This document shows, one piece after another, positions 1 through 6,285 of a stretch of 7,105 nucleotides of DNA (positions within the stretch are counted from its first letter, which is position 1; the number at the start of each line of letters is the position of its first letter). Source of the stretch: an uncultured Clostridia bacterium. Its GTDB lineage: Bacteria; Bacillota; Clostridia; Christensenellales; Borkfalkiaceae. The notes under the pieces are model-generated. The model did no database searches. It saw only the letters and a program-made list of their open reading frames with translations, and was not told the origin of the DNA. The stretch spans positions 1 to 7,105 of the forward strand of contig CANRFK010000073.1 of the NCBI GenBank assembly GCA_947629875.1, read 5' to 3'. The position numbers and the translations under genes were made by a program.

Positions 1-1962
1 TCCTGCCAGACGGTGCTCGCCAACGAGCAGGTCGTGGAGGGCACGTGCGAGCGGTGCGGCTCCGTCGTCATCCGCAAAAACCTCACGCAGTGGTTCTTCA
101 AAATTACCGAGTACGCCGAGGAACTTTTATCGGGGCTCGATACCCTCGATTGGCCGGAAAAGACCAAGAACATGCAGCGCAATTGGATCGGCAAATCGAC
201 GGGGTGCGAGATAGATTTCACCGCCGACACGGGCGACAACCTCCGCGTGTACACGACGCGCTGCGATACGGTGTTCGGCGTCACCTACGTGGTGCTCGCG
301 CCCGAGCATCCCCTCGCCCGCAAACTCACCACGCCCGAGCATCTTGAAGAGGTGGAGGCGTACATTGAAAACGCCGCCAAGGCGACGGAGATCGACCGCC
401 TCGCCGCAAACCGCGAAAAGACGGGCGTCTTTACGGGCTCTTATGCCACAAACCCCGTCAACGGGCGAAAAATTCCCGTATGGCTCGCCGACTATGTGCT
501 CGCCTCCTACGGCACGGGAGCCGTCATGGCGGTGCCCGCCCACGACGAGCGAGACTTCGCCTTTGCAACAAAGTACAACCTTCCCATCGAAAAGGTCATC
601 GAGTGCCCCTCGGGCGAAACAGTTCTGCCCTACTGCGAGGACGGCATCATGGTGGGCTCGGTACAGTTCGACGGGCTCATCGGGCAGGAGGCGCGCGACG
701 CTGTCTCCGCCCATATCTATAAGCTCGGCAAGGGCGGCAAAAAGGTCAACTACCGCCTCCGCGATTGGCTCGTCTCCCGCCAGCGGTATTGGGGCGCGCC
801 CATTCCCATCGTGCACTGCGAAAAGTGCGGCGCGGTGCCCGTTCCCGAGAAGGAACTGCCCGTAAAACTGCCGTATGATGTGGAATTCCGCCCCGACGGC
901 AAGTCCCCGCTCGCCAAGCACGAAAAATTCATGAACACCACCTGCCCCAAATGCGGCGGCAAGGCGCTGCGCGATCCCGATACCCTCGATACCTTCGTGT
1001 GTTCGAGCTGGTACTACCTGCGCTACGCCGATCCCCACAACGAAAAAGCGCCCTTCTCCCGCGATGCCGTGGATAAGCTCCTGCCCGTCGATACCTACGT
1101 GGGCGGCGCCGAACACGCCTGCATGCACCTCCTGTATGCCCGCTTCTTCACCAAGGCGCTCCGCGATATGGGCTATCTCGACTTCGATGAACCCTTCAAG
1201 CGGCTCGTCCATCAGGGGGTCATTTTGGGGCCCGACGGCAACCGGATGAGCAAGTCTCACGGCAACATCGTCTCCCCCGACGAGTATGTTGAGCAGTACG
1301 GCTCGGATGCCTTCCGCCTCTACCTCATGTTCGGGTTCTCCTATACGGAGGGAGGGCCGTGGAACGACGACGGCATCAAGGCCATCGCAAAATTCATGGA
1401 GCGCGCGGAAAAGCTCATCCTCAAGATCAACGAGTACAAGAAGCCCAAGGAACAGGAGCATTACGGCGCGGCGGAAAAGAGCCTCGACTATGCCCGCAAC
1501 TTCGCCATCCAACGCGTTGCGCGGGACATGGACGCCTTCTCCTTCAACACGGCCATTGCCCGCATCATGGAGCTTTGTAACGCGCTCGCAAAGTATGAGG
1601 CGTCGCCCGAGAAAAATATCGGCCTCATGAAGGCGACGGCGAAAGATCTTCTGCTCCTTCTCGCCCCCTGCGCCCCCCACTTCGCCGAGGAACTGTGGGA
1701 AAAGACGGGCGGCAGCGGGTTCGTCGTGGAGCAGGCGTACCCCAAGGAGGATCCCGAAAAGCTCGTGCTCGACGAGGCGGAATACGCCGTGCAGGTGAAT
1801 AGCAAGATCGTCTGCAAGGCGATGATCGCAAACGGGCTCTCCAAGGAGGAGATCGAAGGGGCGGCGCGCGCCCTCCCCGAAGTGCAGGCGCGCCTCGAGG
1901 GAAAGGACGTGAAAAAGTGCGTGGTCGTCCCCGGGCGGCTCGTCAACTTCATCGCCCAATGA
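1..1962 (+). CDS. leuS: leucyl-tRNA synthetase, 5'-truncated by the window edge
   Basis: Class I aminoacyl-tRNA synthetase that charges tRNA-Leu with leucine in the cytosol. The frame is open to base 1 and begins SCQTVLANEQV, a typical internal LeuRS stretch, so 653 residues are present; about 150 N-terminal residues, including the HIGH motif, lie outside. Visible in order (residues counted from base 1): zinc-knuckle cysteines C16 and C19; the CP1 editing domain with TTRCDT at 85-90 (the family usually has TTRPDT) and GTGAVMAVPAHDERD at 171-185, whose HDERD suggests intact post-transfer editing; a second CxxC pair at C273/C276 and C315/C318; SSWYYLRY; the signature RMSKS at 415-419 (R in place of the first K of KMSKS); the helical anticodon-binding domain; and the C-terminal ending VVVPGRLVNFIAQ. 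The stop is TGA at 1960-1962. Identity is very secure. Codons are strongly G/C-ending, which leaves long antisense frames open. Confidence 0.98.
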   Translation, partial: SCQTVLANEQVVEGTCERCGSVVIRKNLTQWFFKITEYAEELLSGLDTLDWPEKTKNMQRNWIGKSTGCEIDFTADTGDNLRVYTTRCDTVFGVTYVVLAPEHPLARKLTTPEHLEEVEAYIENAAKATEIDRLAANREKTGVFTGSYATNPVNGRKIPVWLADYVLASYGTGAVMAVPAHDERDFAFATKYNLPIEKVIECPSGETVLPYCEDGIMVGSVQFDGLIGQEARDAVSAHIYKLGKGGKKVNYRLRDWLVSRQRYWGAPIPIVHCEKCGAVPVPEKELPVKLPYDVEFRPDGKSPLAKHEKFMNTTCPKCGGKALRDPDTLDTFVCSSWYYLRYADPHNEKAPFSRDAVDKLLPVDTYVGGAEHACMHLLYARFFTKALRDMGYLDFDEPFKRLVHQGVILGPDGNRMSKSHGNIVSPDEYVEQYGSDAFRLYLMFGFSYTEGGPWNDDGIKAIAKFMERAEKLILKINEYKKPKEQEHYGAAEKSLDYARNFAIQRVARDMDAFSFNTAIARIMELCNALAKYEASPEKNIGLMKATAKDLLLLLAPCAPHFAEELWEKTGGSGFVVEQAYPKEDPEKLVLDEAEYAVQVNSKIVCKAMIANGLSKEEIEGAARALPEVQARLEGKDVKKCVVVPGRLVNFIAQ

Positions 1963-1976
1963 CGAAAAACATGACG

Positions 1977-2005
1977 CCGCCCGCGCAACTGCGCGGGCGG
2001 GATTT
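1977..2005 (+). terminator. GC-rich hairpin after leuS, probable terminator
   Basis: A perfect 10-bp inverted repeat, CCGCCCGCGC at 1977-1986 and GCGCGGGCGG at 1991-2000, with an AACT loop, begins 15 nt after the leuS stop. It is followed only by GATTTACATT, a poor T tract, so termination may be leaky. The next + strand gene begins 31 nt later, and some read-through into it is plausible. On the opposite strand the hairpin is followed by a TTTTT run (complement of 1965-1969), but no minus-strand gene ends here. Confidence 0.55.
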
Positions 2006-2031
2006 ACATTCAGAGCCTACGGGCATTCTCT

Positions 2032-3159
2032 ATGGGAAAAAGTAAACGCAATTCCAACTTTGAGATCCTGCGCCTGATCTCCATTTTTTTGATCGTCGCG
2101 CACCATTTTGCCGTGCACAGCGGGCTGTCCGTCTCCGGGGCGGGGCAGGCAAATCAACTCGTTTACGCATTTTTCCGCTTCGGCGGAAAACTCGGCGTGG
2201 ACTGCTTCATTCTGATAAGCGGCTATTTCCTTGTGAAAGACACCTGCCTGAATTTTGCCCGTTTCTTGCGCCTCGAATGCAAAATGTTGGTCTATTCCCT
2301 CGTCATTTATGCGGCCTGTGTACTATCGGGCGAGGCAGGGTACACCCCCGAAGGCCTTCGTCAAGCGTTTTTCCCGTTGACTTCCAACGTATGGTGGTTC
2401 ATGACCGTCTACATGGCTCTGTACCTCTTCCACCCCTTTCTCAACCTCGCTTTGAAGCGGTTGAAAAAAACCGCCTACCTCGTACTGCTCGGCATCATGT
2501 TTGTCTTGTGGCTCTTTATCCCCCAAATCAACGGATTGGGCGGTTTGTTCGGATATAACGACTTACTGTTTTTCGTTTTCCTCTATTGCGCTGCGGGGTA
2601 TTTCTCGCTGCACGGCCTGCCGAAAATCAGCCGCTGCCTCTATGCCATCGCCGCACTGCTCTCCTTTGCCTTCGTTGTGACCTATTGGGTCATGGTGTTT
2701 AATCATACGGAAAAATTTTCCGGTCTCTATCACTATTTCGGGAACGACGCGGGGTACTTTTTCGACATGCAGAAGATCCCTCTCGTCCTCTGCTCGGTGA
2801 GCGTCTTTCTACTCTTCGGAAGCATGAAACCGCACTGCAACCGCATCGTCAATCTTGCCGCCTCCACGACGTTGGGGATATACCTTATACACGATCACGC
2901 CATGATGCGTGCGATCATCTGGAAAAAATGGTTCCACGGCGCGAAAATGATCAACAGCCCGCTTCTGTTCCTCTACGGGCTGGGCGCCATCCTCGCGGTT
3001 TTTATCGTCTCCGCGCTCGCCGACCTTCTCTATACGTATGCGATCGAGTATCCGATCGGAAAACTGCTGAAAATGCTCCCCCCCCCGATGGCGAAAGAAA
3101 CTTATCGTTCAAATCGAGCCCACCGAAGCCGAGGAAAAGCGGCCTGCGGAATTGGCTGA
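2032..3159 (+). CDS. membrane acyltransferase 3 family protein (OafA/WecH-like), C-terminus probably frameshifted
   Basis: Integral membrane enzyme expected to transfer an acyl group, often acetyl, to a surface glycan or other exported polymer; the real substrate cannot be read from the sequence. The N-terminus has SNFEILRLISIFLIVAHHF with R14 and H25 at the R-x10-H spacing typical of catalytic acyltransferase-3 proteins. About ten hydrophobic segments follow (roughly 12-30, 45-67, 82-98, 118-138, 147-163, 174-192, 202-223, 246-263, 274-292, 309-335), including the characteristic WWFMTVYMALYLFHPFLN and LGIYLIHDH. The start is the only ATG that keeps the conserved N-terminus; no good Shine-Dalgarno precedes it (only GGG at 2021-2023). 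As read, the protein is 375 aa and ends in a basic sequence after a run of nine C at 3078-3086 that looks out of frame; with one C fewer it would be 396 aa, ending at 3223. The gene appears less GC-rich than its neighbours and carries 7-T and 7-A runs, which may indicate recent acquisition. The family call is secure; the exact 3' end is not. Confidence 0.88.
   Translation: MGKSKRNSNFEILRLISIFLIVAHHFAVHSGLSVSGAGQANQLVYAFFRFGGKLGVDCFILISGYFLVKDTCLNFARFLRLECKMLVYSLVIYAACVLSGEAGYTPEGLRQAFFPLTSNVWWFMTVYMALYLFHPFLNLALKRLKKTAYLVLLGIMFVLWLFIPQINGLGGLFGYNDLLFFVFLYCAAGYFSLHGLPKISRCLYAIAALLSFAFVVTYWVMVFNHTEKFSGLYHYFGNDAGYFFDMQKIPLVLCSVSVFLLFGSMKPHCNRIVNLAASTTLGIYLIHDHAMMRAIIWKKWFHGAKMINSPLLFLYGLGAILAVFIVSALADLLYTYAIEYPIGKLLKMLPPPMAKETYRSNRAHRSRGKAACGIG
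3078..3086 (+). repeat. nine-base poly-C tract inside the acyltransferase gene
   Basis: Nine consecutive C lie between CT and GATGG, within codons for Leu-Pro-Pro-Pro of the acyltransferase. Homopolymers of this length are prone to slippage during replication and to miscalling in sequencing. Losing one C (or gaining two) joins the upstream membrane-protein frame to a tail that stays open to TAA at 3221-3223. Gaining one C joins it to a frame that runs through the downstream terminator to about 3326. The present length gives a stop at 3157-3159. Confidence 0.9.
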
Positions 3160-3223
3160 AACAACAGAGAAGCGCGCCGACGAAACCCCGCCCGCGGAGG
3201 AGCCGCGCGACAAGGAAATATAA
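3086..3223 (+). other. alternative C-terminal tail of the acyltransferase in the neighbouring frame
   Basis: Starting from CGA at 3086-3088, this frame reads RWRKKLIVQIEPTEAEE and continues as a hydrophilic stretch rich in Glu, Lys, Ala, Pro and Thr, ending DKEI before TAA. A basic amphipathic beginning straight after the last membrane helix and PIGKLLKML, then a charged low-complexity tail, is what a cytoplasmic C-terminus of such a protein often looks like. The frame actually in register gives MAKETYRSNRAHRSRGKAACGIG, which reads like out-of-frame translation. I infer that this segment is, or was, the true end of the protein. It ends 24 nt before the next terminator stem, the expected distance for a gene end. 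Confidence 0.6.
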
Positions 3224-3235
3224 TTACCAAAACCC

Positions 3236-3283
3236 AAAAAACGCAATACGCTGTTCGTTTTCGCAAAACGAACAGCGTTTTTT
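3236..3283. terminator. strong intrinsic terminator between convergent genes, probably bidirectional
   Basis: A perfect 14-bp stem, 3248-3261 (ACGCTGTTCGTTTT) pairing with 3265-3278, closes a CGC loop. On the + strand it leads into TTTTTT at 3278-3283 and would end the acyltransferase transcript. On the minus strand it is followed by ATTGCG and then TTTTTT (complement of 3236-3241), so it could also end the ATP-grasp transcript, whose stop codon lies about 55 nt before it. The remaining bases between the stem and 3334 show nothing else I can name. Confidence 0.88.
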
Positions 3284-3334
3284 ACTTTCCGCATACCGAG
3301 CCCTGCAAGGGGCGAGCGTATCTTGATTTCAATT

Positions 3335-4192
3335 TTAACGGTACATGACGCGGCAGATGTGCTCGGCGTAGGCGCGGGCGACATTGACGCCCGTCACCTT
3401 TTCGATGCCGCCGAAAAAGGCGTTGGAGTTGACCTCGCAAACAAGATAGCCCTCTTCGCCGAAGAGAAGATCGACGCCGCAGTAATCGAGCCCGATCTCG
3501 GCAGCAATTCCCGCGCAGAGGCGGGCGGCCGCGTCGTCCGCAGGGCACGCCTCCCCCCTGCCGCCGAGCTCCAAGTTGGAGCGAAAATCGACAGCGTTCG
3601 TGCGTTTCATGGCGGCGACCGCCCTTCCGCCCACCAAGATGACCCGAAGATCCCTTCCCGCGCTCTCGGCGATAAACCGCTGGAAACAGATGGGCTTCAA
3701 CTTCAAATTTTCGGCGAGCGCTTTGAGTTCTTCATGCGTTTTGGCAAGGTGCACGCCGCCGCCCAAGGAGCCGTAATTCTCCTTGACGACGAGAGGAAGC
3801 CCCAGCTTCCCCTCCACTGCCCGCAAAAATCCCTCGGAGACGGGCTCCGCGGGCGTATAGCAGAGCGGCGCCGGCACCGTCTCGGGCATGGGAAATTTGC
3901 CGAGGAGTTTTAGGTAGGTGCGCATCTTGTCGTCGCACGTTTCAATGGCGTCGGCGGAGTTGAAGAGGCGCAGCCCGCGCTGTTCAAGAAGATGGGAAAC
4001 CGCCCTGTCCTTATCGAGATACACGCAGAAATCGTACCCCATGTCCTCATTTTGGAGAAATGCGGGGTCGCCGTTGCGCAAAATTTCCGCCTGCACGCCG
4101 AGGCGCGCGAACTCCCCCTTCAGCCTTCGCGGCTGGTTGAGTTCATGCTCGTTTTGCGTATAGGCATTGATGAGGATGAGCGCCTTTTTCAT
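3335..4192 (-). CDS. RimK-like ATP-grasp ligase of unknown substrate
   Basis: Predicted cytosolic ATP-dependent carboxylate-amine ligase, 285 aa from the ATG at 4190-4192. The N-terminal MKKALILINAY is a pre-ATP-grasp Rossmann-like strand found in RimK/LysX-type proteins. The ATP-grasp fold is shown by VVKENYGSLGGG at 135-146 (lysine plus glycine loop), FQRFI at 170-174, DLRVILVGGRAVAAMKR at 181-197, CGVDLLF at 238-244, and CEVNSNAFFGGIEK at 252-265, whose Glu and Asn should bind Mg. Relatives add amino acids, often glutamate, to proteins, peptides or cofactors; the substrate cannot be deduced here. An in-frame TTG at 4208-4210 would add six residues, but it lies inside the hom terminator hairpin and precedes the conserved beta strand, so I prefer the ATG. 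No Shine-Dalgarno is visible; the terminator T tract directly precedes the ATG. It is the last gene of the minus-strand series and is probably expressed by read-through from hom or from an unseen promoter. Confidence 0.9.
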   Translation of the reverse strand: MKKALILINAYTQNEHELNQPRRLKGEFARLGVQAEILRNGDPAFLQNEDMGYDFCVYLDKDRAVSHLLEQRGLRLFNSADAIETCDDKMRTYLKLLGKFPMPETVPAPLCYTPAEPVSEGFLRAVEGKLGLPLVVKENYGSLGGGVHLAKTHEELKALAENLKLKPICFQRFIAESAGRDLRVILVGGRAVAAMKRTNAVDFRSNLELGGRGEACPADDAAARLCAGIAAEIGLDYCGVDLLFGEEGYLVCEVNSNAFFGGIEKVTGVNVARAYAEHICRVMYR

Positions 4193-4218
4193 AAACAAAA
4201 CGGGGCGCAAGCGCCCCG
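4193..4218 (-). terminator. intrinsic terminator after hom, abutting the next start codon
   Basis: On the minus strand an 8-bp perfect inverted repeat, CGGGGCGC then GCGCCCCG (4218-4211 and 4208-4201) separated by TT, is followed by TTTTGTTT (4200-4193). It starts 7 nt after the hom TAA. This is a textbook Rho-independent terminator, except that the T tract runs straight into the ATG of the ATP-grasp gene at 4192, and the stem covers the place where that gene's ribosome-binding site should be. Confidence 0.85.
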
Positions 4219-4225
4219 CTCCCTA

Positions 4226-5503
4226 TTATTGTGCGACGCGGAGCACCGACTCCACTTTCGCGAGCCCCGAGGCATTGATGCGCGCCACCGCGTTCCGCAC
4301 GGCGAACTCGCGCGTCTCGTGCGTGACGAGGATGAGCGTTGCGTTCTCATCATCGTAACTCTTTTGGATGAGCTCTTCGATGGAGATATTGTACTTCGCG
4401 AACAGCGCGGCGATCTTGGCGAGCGCACCCGCGCGGTCGGTGACGGTGAGGCGGAAGTAGTACGCGCTCTTGAAGTCGGCGACGAAATTCACGTCCTTCT
4501 CCGCCGTGGCGTTGTTCTTAAAGGTGGAATACTTGTTCTCGGCGTGCGTCGCGGCGTAGATGATATCGCTCACGATGGCGCTCCCCGTGGGCATTGCCCC
4601 CGCGCCCCTGCCGTAGAGCATCACGTCGCCCACGCTGTCGCCCGAGATGTACACGGCGTTGAAGCTCCCGTCCACCGCGGCGAGCGGGTGCTCCTTCTTC
4701 ACGAAGGCGGGATGCACCCTCACTTCGATGCCCGCATGCGTCTGTTTGCCGACGGCGAGGAGTTTTAAGCAGTACCCGAGCGCGAGCCCGTTGGCGATGT
4801 CCTCCTTGGAAACGCCCGCAATGCCCTCGCGGAACACTTTGGAGAAAGGCACCTTGGTGTGGAAGGCGAGCGAGGAGAGAATGGAGAGTTTATACGCCGC
4901 GTCGAACCCCTCCACGTCCGCCGAGGGGTCGGCCTCGGCATATCCGAGGCTCTGCGCCTCCTTCAGGGCGTCCTCGTACGAACAGCCGCTCTTCGTCATG
5001 CGGGTGAGAATGTAGTTGGTCGTCCCGTTGATGATGCCCATCATGGAGTAGATCTCGTTGGACTGCACGCCGTCTAAAAGCGTTCTTATGACGGGCACGC
5101 CGCCCACGCAGCTCGCCTCGAAGTACAGCCCCGCGTTGTGCCGCTTGGCGGCACGTTCGAGCTCATGGGAATACTTGCAGAAGAGTTCCTTGTTGGAAGT
5201 CACCACCGTCTTGCCCGCGTTGAGGGCGTCCAGCACAAATTCGCGCGCCGCGCCCACCCCGCCGATGGTCTCCACGATGATATCCACTTCGGAATTGCAC
5301 ACGACTTCGGCAATGTTGGAGGCGATCTTCTCCTCGGGCACCCCGAGGGAAATTGCCCGCTCGCGGTCGAGTTCCAAGACGCTCTCGACGGTGATGTTCA
5401 CCTCTTGCGTACGGCGGAAGAATTCCGCATGCTCCGTGAGAATTTTGTACGTTCCGCCGCCCACGACACCGAGCCCGAGGATGGCAACGCCTACTTTTTT
5501 CAT
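4226..5503 (-). CDS. hom: homoserine dehydrogenase with C-terminal ACT domain
   Basis: NAD(P)-dependent cytosolic enzyme reducing L-aspartate-4-semialdehyde to L-homoserine, the branch point to threonine and methionine. It has 425 aa, the usual length for the monofunctional, ACT-bearing form. Visible features: nucleotide-binding LGLGVVGGG at 9-17; VTSNKELF at 101-108; the signature INGTTNYIL at 158-166; and the substrate and catalytic region YAEADPSADVEGFDAAYKL, where E190, D201 and K205 match the spacing of the known catalytic and homoserine-binding residues. An ACT domain spans about 347-425, starting AYYFRLTVTDRAGALAKIA, and normally mediates threonine feedback. The start is firm: ATG follows GGAGG by 7 nt and overlaps the coaX stop as ATGA, indicating translational coupling. 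No thrB, thrC or aspartokinase gene lies beside it in this window. No leader peptide or riboswitch for threonine precedes it, as expected for an internal operon gene. Confidence 0.97.
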   Translation of the reverse strand: MKKVGVAILGLGVVGGGTYKILTEHAEFFRRTQEVNITVESVLELDRERAISLGVPEEKIASNIAEVVCNSEVDIIVETIGGVGAAREFVLDALNAGKTVVTSNKELFCKYSHELERAAKRHNAGLYFEASCVGGVPVIRTLLDGVQSNEIYSMMGIINGTTNYILTRMTKSGCSYEDALKEAQSLGYAEADPSADVEGFDAAYKLSILSSLAFHTKVPFSKVFREGIAGVSKEDIANGLALGYCLKLLAVGKQTHAGIEVRVHPAFVKKEHPLAAVDGSFNAVYISGDSVGDVMLYGRGAGAMPTGSAIVSDIIYAATHAENKYSTFKNNATAEKDVNFVADFKSAYYFRLTVTDRAGALAKIAALFAKYNISIEELIQKSYDDENATLILVTHETREFAVRNAVARINASGLAKVESVLRVAQ

Positions 5504-6285
5504 TTCACTTCCTCCGATTTATTGAGATGATACAGATATTTCAGCCCGTCGAGGGTGAGCATCTTGTCGATGACGTCGATGCACGCCGTCTCCCCCGCCA
5601 TGATCTCGGAGAACCCGCCCGTCGCCACGGTGAGAACGTTCTCCGTTTTGAGTTCCCTCTTGATTTTTTTGACGATGTACTCCACGAGCCCCGCAAAGCC
5701 GAACACGATGCCCGCCTGCATATTGGTGACCGTGCTCGTTGCAATCACGCTCTTGGGCGCTTCGATCTCCACGCGCGGGAGTTTCGCCGTGCCCGAGACG
5801 AGGCTGTCCAAGGAGCCGCGGATGCCGGGCGCAATGACCCCGCCGATAAATTCGCCGTCCTTCAAAATGTTGAAGGTCGTTGCGGTGCCGAAATCGACGA
5901 CGATGATGGGCTTTGCCGCCCCGTATTTTTGCAGCGCGGCGACGTTGTTCACGATGCGGTCGGCGCCCACTTCCTTTGCGTTGTCGGCGCGCATCCGAAG
6001 CCCCGTCTTGAGCCCCGGCGCGATCTCGTAGGGCTTCACGGAAAAGTACACGCGCAGCATGTGCTCCACCGTGTAGTCGAGCGAGGGCACGACGGATGAA
6101 AAGATCCCGCCCTCTATTTCCTTGGGCGAAATACCGGCGACGGAGAGCATCTCCACGAGCTGCGCGCCGTACTCATCCGACGTCTTTTTGAGGTCGGTCG
6201 CCACGCGGAAGGAAATTTTCAGCGCGTCGCCGTCATAGACGGCATATTTTATGTTGGTGTTTCCTACGTCAATGCAGATGATCAC
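5500..6285 (-). CDS. coaX: type III pantothenate kinase
   Basis: Cytosolic enzyme that phosphorylates pantothenate with ATP to 4'-phosphopantothenate, the first committed step of CoA synthesis. Type III kinases belong to the ASKHA fold, are generally not inhibited by CoA and need a monovalent cation. Seen here (261 aa): phosphate-binding IDVGNTN at 5-11, GADRIVNN at 107-114 with catalytic D109, the second phosphate motif DFGTATT at 131-137 followed by GGVIAPG at 148-154, and ATGGF at 221-225. I chose the GTG at 6283-6285 because it is preceded at 8 nt by GGAG and puts the family's first strand at the N-terminus; an upstream in-frame start at 6360 would add 25 Arg-rich residues that are out-of-frame reading of the preceding gene. 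The GTG overlaps the stop of the ECF gene as GTGA, and the gene's own TGA overlaps the hom ATG. Confidence 0.97.
   Translation of the reverse strand: MIICIDVGNTNIKYAVYDGDALKISFRVATDLKKTSDEYGAQLVEMLSVAGISPKEIEGGIFSSVVPSLDYTVEHMLRVYFSVKPYEIAPGLKTGLRMRADNAKEVGADRIVNNVAALQKYGAAKPIIVVDFGTATTFNILKDGEFIGGVIAPGIRGSLDSLVSGTAKLPRVEIEAPKSVIATSTVTNMQAGIVFGFAGLVEYIVKKIKRELKTENVLTVATGGFSEIMAGETACIDVIDKMLTLDGLKYLYHLNKSEEVK
5511..5515 (-). promoter_or_regulatory. ribosome-binding site of hom
   Basis: Minus-strand GGAGG lies 7 nt before the hom ATG, within the last codons of coaX. Together with the ATGA overlap it fixes the hom start and allows both independent initiation and coupling to coaX translation. 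Confidence 0.85.

Noticed and set aside
127..1959. A 610-codon open frame on the minus strand opposite leuS
   Set aside because: The + strand frame carries all LeuRS motifs. The antisense frame stays open because leuS codons are strongly G/C-biased; its product shows no recognisable domain.
2003..2033. TTTACA at 2003-2008 as a -35 box for the acyltransferase
   Set aside because: No acceptable -10 lies 16-18 nt downstream; the position would overlap the start codon, leaving no leader or ribosome-binding site.
3323..3913. A 196-codon + strand frame opposite the ATP-grasp gene
   Set aside because: It is a shadow of a minus-strand gene with clear ATP-grasp motifs, and it begins within the intergenic tail without a ribosome-binding site.
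4208..4210. TTG as the start of the ATP-grasp gene
   Set aside because: It lies in the terminator hairpin and would add six residues before the conserved first strand; the ATG at 4192 fits the family better.
3992..4768. A 258-codon + strand frame spanning the ATP-grasp and hom genes
   Set aside because: It crosses the hom terminator and two well-supported minus-strand genes and has Arg/His/Glu-rich content typical of antisense frames in GC-rich DNA.
5527..6099. A 190-codon + strand frame opposite coaX
   Set aside because: CoaX motifs are complete on the other strand; the frame has no family resemblance and no initiation signal.
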